From assembly GCA_028571685.1 (NCBI GenBank), contig CM053162.1, positions 67,816,351-67,880,350 on the forward strand: a stretch of 64,000 nucleotides of DNA, written 5' to 3'. The notes beneath the pieces are model-generated. The model was not told the DNA's origin. It searched no databases and saw nothing but the letters and a program-made list of their open reading frames with translations. The position numbers and the translations under genes were made by a program. The DNA comes from Heterohyrax brucei (taxonomy: Eukaryota > Chordata > Mammalia > Hyracoidea > Procaviidae). The first letter of the stretch is position 1; each line of letters starts with the position of its first letter. Shown here in pieces: positions 34,401-46,299 of this stretch.

Positions 34401-35389
34401 ACCTTACATTTAGTTGTTATCACTGATTATGTTTTTAATTAAAATTACTTAAGAGATTGTCATTTACAGGGTTTATTTCAATGTGTTATATTGCCGCATT
34501 TGATTTGGGATGCATGCCTTATTTTAATACATACCCATAATCTAATATAGCAAAAAGTAAACAGTGGGTGATTATTACTTAATAAGCACAATTATTAAAA
34601 AATATATATACATATGCAAACCAAGCATGGCAATCTTAAGAATGAATATGTAGAGAAAAGTACTGAGAAATTCACACCCTAAGCTCCAAAGCAAACATTC
34701 TGGTTTCAGCTAAAGAGTCATTTCTGCAGTGTTTCTGCTATAGCGTTTCAAGCGCCAGTGGGGATTAGTGAGCGAAGACGGCTTTGGCATGTTTCCAAAC
34801 AGAGCTCAGGCACTGAATCTTTTCATTTAACAAGCTCCAGTGACGTTACACAGACGACAACGGCGTTACTTCCCAGTGAAGACATGGGGGCTGCGTCTCT
34901 TATCCTGCTCTGGCACGGTCACTGTCAGAAGTAGCCATAAGAGATGAGTCGGTTCAGTCCATTTTCTCTGTCAGAGTTTTCAAGGAAGGTATCCAAAGAA
35001 TGACACCTAGTACTCATAATCCTTGTGAAATATAATCTAAGAGGGAGAAAATCCATTTTTTGTCCAGAAACCTTTAAAGGAAAAATGTTTTCTACAGCAA
35101 AAAGCATTCTTGGTAACCCAACACAATCTCATTATTTTTCTATCATCAAGTGACCTTTCTAACTAAAAAATAAATGAGTGACTTGTTTAGAACCTAGGAA
35201 TTTTAGACGCATAAAGATGTATGATCTGTGTACTTTAAGAGTGCAGCTGATACATACACCATCTTTTTGCTGCAAATGATTAGAATGTTAAGAATACTGA
35301 CATTCTTGTACTTTTTAAATGTTTGATAAATGCAGTGTAGATTCATGAAATTAGTATATTTTCTAGCATTACATATTTTTAGTCTAAAA
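34401..35389. other. No supported gene
   Basis: AT-rich, apart from a more balanced patch at 34730-34925 containing scattered CpGs. The minus-strand frame 34925-35107 has no known motif. Confidence 0.5.
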
Positions 35390-35537
35390 ATGAAACCAAA
35401 CCTGCTGCCATCATAGGGACCCTACCAGACACAATAGAACCATCCTGTAGGATTTCTGAGGAGCACCTGGTGGGTCTGAGCTGCCAGCCTTTGGGTTCAG
35501 AGATGTAGCCCTTGACCACTACTTCACCAGGGTTGCA
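35390..35537 (-). mobile_element. AfroSINE, antisense
   Basis: Landmarks run from accaaacctgctgccatcat to ccactacttcaccagggttg. The segment between tail and body is shortened. Confidence 0.82.
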
Positions 35538-36269
35538 TTTTTTATTATTATAAACTTACATAATATCATACTTAACCTTCCCTTGTGTGTATTTATCAGA
35601 TATTTATTTATCAACAAAGTAGCACAGACTAATTTTGGAAAGATACTTAGGCAGTATAGATAAATTTAAAGAAGGAAAAAGATCACTTAGAATCATACAG
35701 CATTGTTAGCATTTGTAAGTGTGTATGTAACACTTAAATTCAGAACTGAGCTCATCCGGTAAGTACTGCTTGGTAGTTTTTCAGTAACTTAGGATAACAT
35801 TTGTACATATGAGAAAAAAAGTGAAATCTGTTATGCTTGCCTGAAGGAACTAGAAAATAGGACTGAACTACAGAACTAGAGTAAAGCAGCACGTACCAAA
35901 GGCTATCTCATTGTGTGAGCCAATCTTATGGTTAAATGGAATGTAGAAAGACTAAGGGTGGTTCAGAGCAGCATTATTCTTTCACAGGACAGAGAGATTC
36001 TCATACTTATGGTCTAAATTTCAGTTACAGAGGTCACTCCACTGAGTCCATGCCAGGCCATTTCATCCTTGACCAATTTTTATTCTTCTAGGAAAACAGA
36101 ATACTTTATTTTCTAAGCAGGTTAGCCCCGTCATGTCAATAATTCCTCCATAAGGCAGCCTCAGGAAAAAGATTCATTACTGAAAACCAATTGGGGCCAT
36201 TTTATTGACACGTAATTGCATATGATTAGAAGTTCTTACAACTAACTTGCATCCAACAAATGGCAGGGT
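35538..36269. other. No feature recognised
   Basis: AT-rich sequence without a recognised gene or repeat. Confidence 0.5.
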
Positions 36270-36375
36270 GGAGTTTCTTGGTCCCCTAATGAAAATCCTG
36301 TAGGGCAGTTCTATTCTGTCCTACAGGGTCACTGTGTGTCAGAATTGACTCAGTGGCCATGAGTTGGGGTTTTTG
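36270..36375 (+). mobile_element. AfroSINE 3' half
   Basis: It retains gggcagttctattctgtcct and the ggtcactgtgtgtcagaatt tail. The head is replaced by unrelated or highly decayed sequence. Confidence 0.75.
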
Positions 36376-36547
36376 GAAACCCTGTGATGTAATGATTAAG
36401 TGCTGTGGCTCTAACCAAAAATTAGACAGATTGGAACCACCCGGCACTCCTTGGAACTCTGCTGGGCAGTTCTACTCTGTCCTATAGGGTTGCTCTGAGT
36501 CAGAATTCACTCACCTGCAGTGGATTTGGTGTTTTTTGTTTTTTTTA
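36376..36547 (+). mobile_element. AfroSINE, second of a pair
   Basis: The head ggaaaccctgtgatgtaatg follows the tail of the preceding copy directly. The copy ends in a T-rich tail after ggatttggtgttttttgt. Confidence 0.88.
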
Positions 36548-37474
36548 AATCCCTAATCTCATGCTGGGTATTTGTTATATTCACAAATGACAAAGTCTTT
36601 CGATTACTCCATTTCATGTTATTCCTAATTTTAAAATATGCTCTACTTTGATATTATTATATCAAATGACTTGTTGTCTGGTCAACAAAAAAAATTAAAA
36701 AGCTAAGTAAAATCTTTGCATTCGTTTTCTAATTTACTTACCATGGACTCAGACTATGTTTTTTGTTTATTTCCGTGTGTTGTGACTATATATCCATATG
36801 CATTTAAATATTTATAGTGATTTTACTCTGAGTGATATTAATTTTCTTCTTTAGAGTCACCTGTGAGTTTCAAAGTATCTATAATTAACCTTCATCACCA
36901 TTTGATTATAAACATGAAAGTTATTAAAATAAAATACCTACAAGTATTTTTAAGGTAAACATAAAATATGAATGGATTATCTGGTTTTACCTAGGTCTTT
37001 AACATCTTCATTCTTTTCTTCTTACGTTAGTTGACTATCTCCTTTTATTAAAATGTTGAAATTTCTTCATCTCATCACTTTTTATTAAATACATACCCTT
37101 TCACAACTTCATAATTTTATGTGCAATGCATGGTGGATACACGTCTAGATCTCTGAGACTATGTTGATTGTTTTCTTTAGATTTGCTCCCGGAAGAGGGA
37201 GGTAGATCAAGTCAATGCACGTTTTAAAGATTTGAAGGCATGGGTATTATTTTGTACAGTCTTCTTTCAGGAGTTTATGTGTTTGGTGATTTTCCAAAAT
37301 GCCTTGAATACCCTGGGTATTGCCATTGTTTCTACCTTATTTTGATTTATTAAAAAAAAAAAAAGTCATTGCTTAGTTTTTTTTTTCCAGTTTGCTTAAT
37401 AATACACTTAAACATTTCTTCTGTTTAATTTTTTTTATTAATACTATTGACATTTGCACGTTTTTATGTTGAAG
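36548..37474. other. AT-rich, possibly ancient LINE
   Basis: The section at 36990-37430 has T-rich wording resembling antisense L1, but not clearly enough to assign. An A run at 37351-37363 and T runs nearby are present. No gene seen. Confidence 0.4.
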
Positions 37475-37642
37475 TTTGGAAACTGTGGGGTCACAGTGGT
37501 TAAGTGCTGCCTCGGCCAATCAAAAGATCGGCTGTTCAAATCCACCAGATGCTCCTTGGAAACTCTATGGGGGCATTTCTACTCTTACCTCTGGAGTAAC
37601 TGTGAGTCGACCCGACTCCACAGCAGTGAGTTTACAGGTTCA
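37475..37642 (+). mobile_element. AfroSINE copy
   Basis: It begins ggaaactgtggggtcacagt, has cggctgttcaaatccaccag in the B-box region, and ends cacagcagtgagtttacagg. Confidence 0.85.
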
Positions 37643-38771
37643 CGGGAAAGCTCACATCACTATTTTTCAATTCCTTTTTAAGACCCTTGTTAAACTGAGA
37701 GACGTCGACGTGCTCTCACATGCTGTAGCTGTTTTTCCCATTATCTTTATTTCCTCCATAATCTGTGGGAGGACTTTCAGCACAGAGGATATTTCAAAGA
37801 TACCAGCCTATTTTTCATGTGCTTGGATTTTCTTGTAATTTCTTACAGTTAACTATTTCATCTGAATCGTATAACTGATTTTGTGTAAAATACGAACTGA
37901 TGACCAAACTTAGTTTTCTTAAAATTAATTTAGCCTTTAATATTGATTTTTTTTAAATTTCATTGTTTCATTAGATTCTGTTTATGTCTGCTATACTAAG
38001 CAATTATTTTAATATTAATAGCAACAACAAGAAGAAAGTCTTCTTTATTAGAAGTAATTTGCTTTTGGCTTTTTAAACTTATGCTTATATATAATTGTCA
38101 GGAAAATTCTATCAGTACAGAAAAAAAGGATGTTGGTGGTGAGATTTTAAAATAACTACATATGTTGGACAGACTTGCTGTAGTAAACACATTGAAAGAC
38201 AGGATTGATTTGATATTAATCACAGTGTTTCCACATCCATATTCATAAGTAAAATTAATCTATGTATTTGTTCCATCCTTATACTTGCATACTAATGTTT
38301 GATGTCGTTCTTGAAAGCATTTCAAACCTTACACTGCTTTTCTTGTAGCTTAGGAATACTTAAAATAGCATAGGACTTACCTATCCACTTGTTCTGGGGA
38401 ACTTCTTTGGCTCGTGGCCTTGCTGAGGAATAATTAGAAGTTGCATGATAAAACAAATAAGCAAACAGAATGTGAAGAGCAACCGTGAGAGACGTCAGAC
38501 TTTAAAGTCAGAGAAATCTGTGCTTAATAGGTTAACTGGGTGAGACATGTGCAGCGCTAGTTAATGTCTTTGTTAAGTTGATATGATTTGCCTGACCTAT
38601 GTGGGTAGAAAGGCATCTTAAGTATTAGGTTTTGTGATCATTGTTTTTGAAAAGTATTTTACAGAGCCTTGAAAGATAACAAATTATTGCCAAAAATGAG
38701 CCATTCTAAAGACTTAAAATTCAGCTAATACTAGTAAATTTATTTAAATAACTAATAACCGAAAAAAAAAG
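37643..38771. other. No feature recognised
   Basis: AT-rich sequence. A short frame extending from the preceding SINE (to 37838) carries no known motif. Confidence 0.5.
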
Positions 38772-38932
38772 GAAGCAAACCAAACCCACTGCCGTCAAAT
38801 CAATGCTGACTCACAGCAATCCTATAGGACAGGGCAGAACTGCCCTGTAGAGCAGGAGCACCTGGTGGATTTGAACTGCCCACCTTTTGGTTAGCAGCTG
38901 TAGCACTTCACCACTACTCCACCAGGGTTTCC
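38772..38932 (-). mobile_element. AfroSINE, antisense, well preserved
   Basis: It runs from gcaaaccaaacccactgccg through ggtggatttgaactgcccac to actccaccagggtttcc. Apart from a shortened centre, every region is present. Confidence 0.92.
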
Positions 38933-39419
38933 AAATAATTGATAACATCTGCAAAAAATAAAAATTACCATCAGCTCTATAAACAGAAAAAGATTTCTTC
39001 TAGACAAGAGGCAATACTTTTCTATATAAGTTCAAACCCAATAAGAATTATTAGTGTCAATTATTTTCATAATGCAGAATTAGTATTTCAAGCCAACATT
39101 CACAATGATTCTTACATGTAAATGCTCCAGGGAAACTTCCGTGTGATGGCTAGTTCCAAAACAGTAGTGTTTCCTTACATCAGCAATGATCAATCCAATA
39201 TATACCTGAGAACTCATCAGCGTTAGAAATAGCAGCGAAAACATTCGTTAGGAAATTATAATGGGAATCCTGAATAAATTGTTACAGAATTATTAAATTT
39301 CACAGAAGGAAATAAAAATGTTTGAACAAATCAGGAGAAAGACCACGGTGTTAAAGATTTTGTTCTCTCCAAACTAATTTTCAGATCGAAAGCAACATTA
39401 AGCAGGTTGTAGACAGTCC
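38933..39419. other. No feature recognised
   Basis: AT-rich; the plus frame 38939-39121 has no known motif. Confidence 0.5.
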
Positions 39420-39790
39420 TGCTGTCCTTCCTATCCACAACCTGTTCTAACGGAAATTGCCACCGCACAGGTCCTCCAGTGGGGACATGCAGTGAACCCA
39501 GGAAGACCACCTGTTAGAGTGAAGGCAGACAAAATGTTGGAAAGACTGTGTAGCGAACAGAACATCTCTTCTGTACTGGCGGTTGGAAATAAAAAAGGAC
39601 AGACTGCACACAAAAAGAGTAGCAGGATCAGCTAAACGGCTTTGATGTTGATGTATTTGAGTTAAGTGCTCAAGCATAGCAGTGGTAGGTAGGATACAGA
39701 AGGACCCGAGGATTTCTTCCTGTTGTAGGTGGGGTCGCTATGAACTGACACTCTCGGGAAGGCACCCGACAGCAACAACAGTAGTACTCT
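39420..39790 (+). mobile_element. RTE-tailed sequence of unknown body
   Basis: The last 60 bases (ggtggggtcgctatgaactg, then gaaggcacccgacagcaaca) are a good RTE-type 3' tail, including the CAACAA end. The 300 bases upstream do not match the RTE C-terminus seen elsewhere in the window. It may be a non-autonomous retrotransposon or a transcript copied by RTE enzymes. Minus-strand frames here show no known domain. Confidence 0.5.
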
Positions 39791-40196
39791 GCAGACTGTT
39801 AAAGGTGAAGCCCTATTAGAATGAACTATACAGAAGAAGAAGAAATTTCAATTACAACTGTTTTTTTCTCTATGTATTTCTTAGGTATTTGAGCCTACTT
39901 CCGCCCTTGCCCATTGCCAAACAAAGTAGAGAGTCCAGAGTAAGCTCCCCTCTTCCTCCACCAGTGACAATTTTTCTAAGGACTGTTAGTGTGAATTCTT
40001 TTCATAATGCAGAATAACTATTTCTCTCCATGTCTCTTTCTGGGACCTGGTGAAAGCTATTGCATTTCTAATACACAAGAAATTCAGAATACCTTCTTTC
40101 CCTTTTTATTTACGAATTAGATTCTATTTAAGATTTTTGATATAATGTCGCAGAGTCCTCTGAAACCTAAAATAATCTCCGAACTATTCAGAGAAT

Positions 40197-40221
40197 AGTA
40201 TAGTATACAGTATACTATACT
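40197..40221. repeat. Perfect AT-rich palindrome, 12-bp arms
   Basis: AGTATAGTATAC (40197-40208) and GTATACTATACT (40210-40221) are exact reverse complements around one A. No other feature is attached. Confidence 0.95.
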
Positions 40222-40554
40222 TGACTATAATATACACTTCCTAGTATGTGTTGGAATTTATGTCACTTAGATTTATAGCTTGAGAGATACATAAAAATCT
40301 GAGATAGATTATCACACTGAAAAAGTAAACACCTAAATCTTCCCCTGATGCTTTCTTTTGTCTCCTAGGAACGAAATTGTCACAGTAGGGAGCAGAACAT
40401 CGTATGTAGTAGAAGAGCTCATATTATTGGTGAAAGCATGCTTCTCTGAAGAAGATGTGAGCTTGTGCTTCACCCTCACTCTTGAGTTCACCTGATATCC
40501 TTTAGGCTCACTCTTTTTTTCTCTCCACAAATATAAAAGCATTAAGAATGTCTA

Positions 40555-40775
40555 AAGTGGGTTGATCTTTGTTTAATCTGTACCAGTGGTAATGAAGAGA
40601 GCTTCCTGTACCAGTGGCATCCGGCAAGTTTGCTGAACCATTTGGAAATTTGCCGTGAATGCAGACTCTTGTGCCCTATCCCGATCTGATTCAGAAACTG
40701 AGACCTAAACTCGGGGGCTGGCGTCCAGCGATCTGTTTGTGACAAGTCCTCCAGCAGGTCTTCCAGCATGCTGAG
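40555..40775 (-). mobile_element. Possible hAT-type MITE (MER-like), antisense
   Basis: On the minus strand the block gatcgctggacgccagcccc then gagtttaggtctcagtttct and gaatcag resembles a widespread mammalian hAT-Charlie MITE core. The minus-strand frame 40542-40769 is then incidental. The family assignment is from memory and uncertain. Confidence 0.35.
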
Positions 40776-41069
40776 TCTGCGATTCGCCTTCTAGTTTAGA
40801 GATCCTCAGGAGACAGGGAATAATTGAGACACGAGAGGAGAATTCAGGATCCTTTCCAGATGAATAATTTCACTGATAGGCAGAGGGCTACTTGTCTCTT
40901 CAAACTTACCAAGTTCTCTACCTCAGTAAAAGGAGAAACACAGGATTTTTCGTTTATCTGTCCATTTTTCCTCTTAGTTCACGTCATTTCTTTCTTTTTT
41001 TTTTTCCAGTGATTACTAATCTATCCATTGCTCTCAAGTTGATTCCAATTCATAAAATCCTGTTTCCTG

Positions 41070-41162
41070 GCAATTCTCTAATGATTTTTACTAATCTGGA
41101 TTAGTATTTATAAGATCACTATGATTACCAGTCTAGGTTAGTAGAAATCATCAGAGAATTGC
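41070..41162. repeat. Hairpin: 25-bp arms, 43-bp loop
   Basis: The left arm 41070-41094 starts gcaattctct and ends ttactaa. The right arm 41138-41162 is its reverse complement at 23 of 25 positions. The flanks outside the arms do not match, so the inverted repeat is sharply bounded. Confidence 0.85.
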
Positions 41163-42420
41163 TGATTATTATTATTATTTTTTTAACTGCCTTCAGTGTC
41201 ATTGTTGGGCCGACAATGAGTGTTTTAATTTCCACATTTGAAAACAACCATCATTCCCTCCTAACTGGAGAAATTGTATCATATTCTGAAACATGGAATA
41301 ACTTCTTTTTACGGCTCAGCTATAAACCATTCAACATAGGCGTCCGTAATATGAAGGCCGACAGTTTGTAATGTAGGGTTTAATTAAATTGAGCGCCATT
41401 ATAATTAAAGGTTTTGAGTTATTAATGCATGACTCTGGCAAACATTTAATTTTTATCTCACTGGTGAAACCCTTATTAAAACAGGATATTAGGACAGCCA
41501 ACTAGAACTCACTGCAGAAATGGTTTGGATTTTTAGATGCAATTCAGCACAACAAACTCAAGGAATTTTTTTTTTTTTAAGGACTTTTGGAAGTTGAGGA
41601 AAATGAGCACAGCCTGAGATAAGATAACAGTTTAATTTTTAATTCACAAATCAGGCAAAGTAAAACAAACTAGGAGGCAGGATTGTTCTAACCACTCAGT
41701 GTTAATCTATTTATGCTCACCACAAACTACCCTGGCATTCTGAGTTCTCAAAATTGAGTCTGAAGTTCTAGATTATTTCAGTATCACTTACACTATTTTA
41801 ACAAATAGTTTGTGTATTCCTTCTACATCTAGAAAAGGCAAAGGGGTAGATCCTTCATTAACTTGTTGATTTTTGCTGTCCTCAAAGTCTTAATAGTAAA
41901 AATCTGGAAATGAGTAGTGCAATGGTCACATACTATGGAAACACAAATAATGTCACTGATGTATACACACAAAAATGGTTGAAATGACCGATGTTTTGTA
42001 ATACATATCTCACCTACAACAGAAACAAATGTCACAGGTGTTCATTCGCTGTTGGCACTGAATGATTCTCATAAGTCAAGGAATACTTTTTCTTAGCTGG
42101 CATTCCAGTCCAGTTCCAGAAATACTGGCCCTTCTCAGATGCTTAAAGTCTAAAATCTAAATTGCAGAATCAGAAAGTCCAGCATTTACCAGAGAACATT
42201 CTAAGAACTACTCCCAGCATTTGTTCTGCTGTTGAGAAATTCCAGAGCTAAATAATGTTGGTGAACATTGTATTCTACTTCCTCGTTGGCAAGATCGAAT
42301 TGTGAAATAACATTAAAAAACTGAGGTGTCCAGTGGTTAAGAAATATAGGTAACTGCTTCTACATTGGCCAAAGTTAGACTTACCACCGAGCCTCTTTCT
42401 GCCCTCCTATGGTATCTATG
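41163..42420. other. No supported gene
   Basis: AT-rich sequence beginning with an ATT run. No repeat family or gene recognised. Confidence 0.5.
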
Positions 42421-42540
42421 AGCAGCCCTGGTGGTGTGGTGCTTAAGAGCTCCAGCTGCTAACCGGAGGGTCAGCAGTTTGAATTTGGGATCCACTGTTT
42501 GAAAACCCTATGGGGCTGTTCTCCTCTGTCCTGTAGGGCA
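42421..42540 (+). mobile_element. AfroSINE, tail-truncated
   Basis: The head gcagccctggtggtgtggtg, body (tttgaaaaccctatggggct) and cctctgtcctgtagggca are present. It then runs into a T and (GT)n repeat instead of the usual tail. Confidence 0.85.
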
Positions 42541-42564
42541 TTTTTTTTGTGTGTGTGTGTGTGT
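42541..42564. repeat. T run and (GT)n microsatellite
   Basis: Eight T residues followed by about eight GT units at the end of the SINE. Confidence 0.9.
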
Positions 42565-42969
42565 AAATATCCGTCAATCACTTTCATAAATACCATCCCA
42601 GAAAGCACATGTGGGAAGAGCTGCTGTAATGAAGAAAGGGCTGGTTTAGGCATTAAAATCTGAAAGAGCAATCCTTTTCCCATTATTTGCTGTGTGAGTT
42701 TACAGAAATTAATTAGTGTTTAAATCTTCAGTACCTCATCTCTAAAATTAGAACAATGACCACAGTGCAGGCTTCATGTGAGGATTAAATTTATATTTAA
42801 ATTGGCAAATGCTGAAGTGCAAATGAAAAATTTGTAAGTTTCTTTCTTATTATTTAGCAAGTTGTTATTAAAACTGTGTCTTTCCCAGTCATTTTTTTCA
42901 CTTTCCCTTATTCTATGTATTCCACGGAACACAACTCAATATTTATTGTGGATTGAATTGTGCCCCCTA

Positions 42970-42994
42970 AAAAAAAAAAAAAAAAAAAAAAAAA
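42970..42994 (+). repeat. Poly(A) run
   Basis: About 25 consecutive A residues inside the LTR 5' region, where MaLR LTRs usually have a short A/C-rich tract. Confidence 0.9.
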
Positions 42995-43090
42995 TCTGTT
43001 CACTAGGCTAGGTCATGATCCCCGTTATCATGTGATTTCTCTATTGGTGTAAATTCTGTCACTATGACGTATTCAGATGGATTAAAAGGA

Positions 43091-43253
43091 CAACAACAAC
43101 AGCAACTCACTGCCCTCGAGTTGAGTCCCACACAAAGCAACCCTAGAAGTTGAAGAAGTGCCTCATAGCATTTCCAAGGAGAGCCTGGTGGATTTGAACT
43201 GCTGACCTTTTAGTTAGCAGACGTAGCATTTAACCCACTATGCCATTAGTGGC
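43091..43253 (-). mobile_element. AfroSINE, antisense, inside the LTR
   Basis: It runs from an AAC-rich start through cactgccctcgagttgagtc and ggagagcctggtggatttga to taacccactatgcc. The LTR reads continuously on both sides, so the SINE is the later insertion. Confidence 0.88.
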
Positions 43254-43600
43254 AGTTATATTGAAGAGATCTGTAAGATTAGATAGTGCCCTAAGCCAGT
43301 CTCCTTTGAGATGTAGAAGAGAGAAGCAAACAGAAAGACATGGGGGACTTCATACCACTAAGAAATCAGCAGCAGGAGCAAGTGTGTCCTTTGGTCCTGA
43401 GGTTCTTGTGTTAAGATGCTCACAGGTCAAATTTCACAGGAAGCTTCCTCCAGAACCAACAGAAAGAGAAAGTCTGCCTTTGGGGCTTACACCAGTGTTC
43501 TAGCCTATTGGACTATGGTAGAATAAACTTCTCCTTTTTAAAGTCATACACTTATGGTATTTCTATTATAGAAATACTAGATGGCTAAGACAATTATGGA

Positions 43601-43984
43601 AGGCATACGGCTTCTTAGATTTCATTGAAGGTATTAAGGCAGAGAGGGCTATGCTGCCATGTGTTTGTTCTTTGGATGTATCCAGGAAAATCTGTTGGAC
43701 TATTGTAAAGGAAAGTTGTAAGAGTTTAGTTAATATCAAATTCCTTCTAATTAAAAGACACTTTGATTGGAAATTATATCTTAGTGCCCGTGATGTAAAT
43801 AAGGTATTGACTTAATGATAGAATGGATAAATGTTGGCAAAGAGTGTGATGTTTTGTTAATGGCTTGCACCAAGCTACAATTATGGAGAACAAATTCATA
43901 TCTATGTAGCTAATTACACAAATTACTACAAGCAAAAATACACTCTTTTATATATGAAACAAGAAATGGAGTCCAAGTCATATA
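43601..43984. other. No feature recognised
   Basis: AT-rich sequence before a microsatellite. Confidence 0.5.
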
Positions 43985-43995
43985 CAGATACATAC

Positions 43996-44048
<53 letters not shown>

Positions 44049-44049
44049 A
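43985..44049. repeat. (CATA)n / (TA)n microsatellite
   Basis: CATA units change into a long TA run interrupted once by a C, for about 65 bp in total. Likely length-variable. Confidence 0.95.
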
Positions 44050-44114
44050 TCTGAATTGTACTTTTAGGACTTTATTAAAGATATTTTATAAATAGGTGCA
44101 TACTTCTAAAAAGA

Positions 44115-44165
44115 GCCTTTGTCACCAAGTTGATGCCAACACACAGTGACTATATGAGTTGACAG
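44115..44165 (-). mobile_element. AfroSINE tail fragment, antisense
   Basis: The run ttgtcaccaagttgatgcca then acacacagtgac is the complement of the tail only. Confidence 0.5.
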
Positions 44166-44239
44166 ACTTCTAGAGACATAATTACAGTAGGAAAAAAATG
44201 AATGAAAATGTTTTGTTGGTCACCATGAGTTGTCACCAA

Positions 44240-44810
44240 TTCAAAAGCAAACACCAGTTATAGTAATCAAGAAAGAATAGCAGAAAGTAGTCTTTGATCT
44301 TCACCAGTAAATGTTTTAAGTCCTCTTCGCTTTCAGTGGACAAGGCTGTGTCTTCTGCATGTCACAGGTTGTTGATGAGTCTTTTGGTAATCCTGATACT
44401 GTGTTCTTCTTCATGTAGTCCAGTTCTGTGAATTATTTGCTCAACATACACATTGAAGACATATGGTGAAAGGCTACAACCTTGATGAACAGTTTCCCTG
44501 AATCTGTTAAAAAGTAAAAATCTGTGACTGGGATTGCTTCTTTTCTGATGCTTTATATCATTAGTCAAGCTTGGTGTTGTGTTAAAGTTATCATTGTTAT
44601 GTGACTATTTTGACAATGTGACTATTTGACAATGTGACTGTTTTCACAAAGCAACACAAAAGTTTTACAGTATCTTTGTCATTTTAGCATTATCCATTAT
44701 CACCCACAATTCATGTTTCTGAGGTCGTGTGACACCCAAACCACCTTTCAGTGCCGCACTCAAATCTACTGAATCAGATGCTTTCTGGACTTAGATTTTT
44801 ATTTATTTAC
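44240..44810 (-). mobile_element. RTE reverse-transcriptase fragment, antisense
   Basis: The minus-strand frame 44362-44568 reads FRETVHQGCSLSPYVFNVYV then EQIIHRTGLHEEE and INNL. This is RTE reverse transcriptase, with the QGCSLSP motif just before the catalytic loop. Plus-strand text at about 44345 (aggctgtgtcttctgcatgt) covers the loop region. A short (tgtgactattt)n-like tandem repeat lies at about 44600-44645. Both ORF ends are missing. Confidence 0.82.
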
Positions 44811-45087
44811 TTGTATGTACGTACTTACCCTACTACATGACTTAGCATTAATATCAAAGGGCTAGAAGTTTGTTTTGACAGAAGAGAAAAAGGATAGTTG
44901 TACAGGAAAAATCAGTTGACCTTCCTGGGACAGAGTATAGATTACCAGTGGGATGTGAAAAACTTTTAAAGAAGAATTTAGAAAATAGCTTCTGTTATGA
45001 AACCTAATTTTGTGACAGTCTCTGTGGCTGCAGTTTCACTGAAGAAAGGACTGGTATTTTTATAAATCTTCTTACTATGACTTCAAG
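44811..45087. other. No feature recognised
   Basis: AT-rich sequence with no gene or repeat recognised. Confidence 0.45.
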
Positions 45088-45235
45088 GGGGCCCTGGTAG
45101 CATAGACATTAAGCATTTAGCTGCTAATCAAAATGTCAGCAGTTCAAATCTTTGCAATGGGGCAGTACTGCTCTGTCTACTAAGGTCATTATAAATCAAA
45201 ATTGACTGAATGGCAATGAGTTTAACTTGGTTTTA
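45088..45235 (+). mobile_element. AfroSINE copy, internally shortened
   Basis: The head gggggccctggtagcataga and B-box ggcagt-type region (gtcagcagttcaaatctttg) are joined to ggggcagtactgctctgtct. The ctccttggaaac block is deleted. Confidence 0.82.
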
Positions 45236-45889
45236 CAGTGTAAAGAGATATGGTTGAGTTTGTTGATTTTTACAATTTGAACTACGTTTTTTTCTTAACT
45301 GCTTACATTTTTAAAATGCATATTTAGTGTGAACATGCATTGAGATAATTATTATTAGCAGCCTTGCTCTATGAACAAGGCACCCTTGTAGGTATTGTGA
45401 AGGAATGGTCAGCCTCAGCTTTGCTTTCTCTAGCTTCGCTCTGCTGAGAACACATACGCCTAACATTTTTAGGAAACTTTCCAATTCCTGCACAAATTCC
45501 AACTCAGCTGGAAGTGTGAATGGTGACTCAGGCTTCCTAGATGATATGATTTGGAGCTAAGATAAATTTTCTTACACAGCGATGACTGGTCCACTAGTTT
45601 GTTATCAAAGGGATGTGCTCTGATATGCGTTTATGATACACCGTGGATTTACATTAAGGGCTAGCACTCTCAACTTGTAAAGATGTCTACCATTCTCATT
45701 ATTTAATTTGTCAAAATATTTGAGAATGAAATTTCGACCAGGTTGGAATGCAAAGTAGAAGATGGAAAGTACTGAGGAAAGAGACATGGAGGGTAACACT
45801 ACAGTTGGTTTTCTTTGCCTGTCGGTACTTCACAGTTCCTTCTTGTGGTCCCAGTGGTTTCCACTTTAGGTACTACTAATCTCTTTGCC
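45236..45889. other. No supported gene
   Basis: AT-rich; minus frames at 45311-45502 and 45605-45799 have no known motif. Confidence 0.5.
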
Positions 45890-46058
45890 AGAAACCCTGA
45901 TGGTGTAGTAGCTAAGTGCTACAGCTGCTAACCAAAAGGTTGACACCTCTAACCCAACAGACACTCCTTGGAAACTCTAGGGAGCAGTTCTACTCTGTCC
46001 TATCAGGCCACTATGAGTTGGAATCAACTGTGTGGCCTTGGATTTGGTTTGGGTTATT
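45890..46058 (+). mobile_element. AfroSINE, well preserved
   Basis: It starts agaaaccctgatggtgtagt, has the body actccttggaaactctaggg and ends ggccttggatttggtttggg. Confidence 0.9.
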
Positions 46059-46299
46059 TAATCTCTTTCCTGACCTTTTCCTGTGACTAACACTGTGAAC
46101 TGCTTTCCCATCTTCCCTTCTCTGACCCTCCATCCTGCTGCTACTTTTAACCATATCAGGCCACATATATTGACTCAATGTTTGAAATCCAGTCCTGAAG
46201 AAATAAAACTCAGCTTACAATTAGAGTGTTTCTTACATAGTTGAAAAGACAAATGTTTCACAAATGACTGTGTAAGGAATAGGGAGTTAAAAATTGTGT

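Larger units (their letters stand above)
42945..43600 (+). mobile_element. MaLR-like LTR, interrupted by a SINE
   Basis: The start attgtggattgaattgtgcc is followed by a long A run (42970-42994). The end has aataaacttctcctttttaa, then cttatggtatttctattata and actagatggctaagac, the MLT1-type polyadenylation and 3' end. An AfroSINE occupies 43091-43253, so the LTR without it is about 490 bp. A plus frame in the second part (43240-43503) has no viral motif. Confidence 0.75.

Noticed and set aside
43240..43503. 87-residue frame as a viral gene fragment
   Set aside because: It lies inside a MaLR-like LTR, which normally has no coding capacity, and no retroviral motif is visible.
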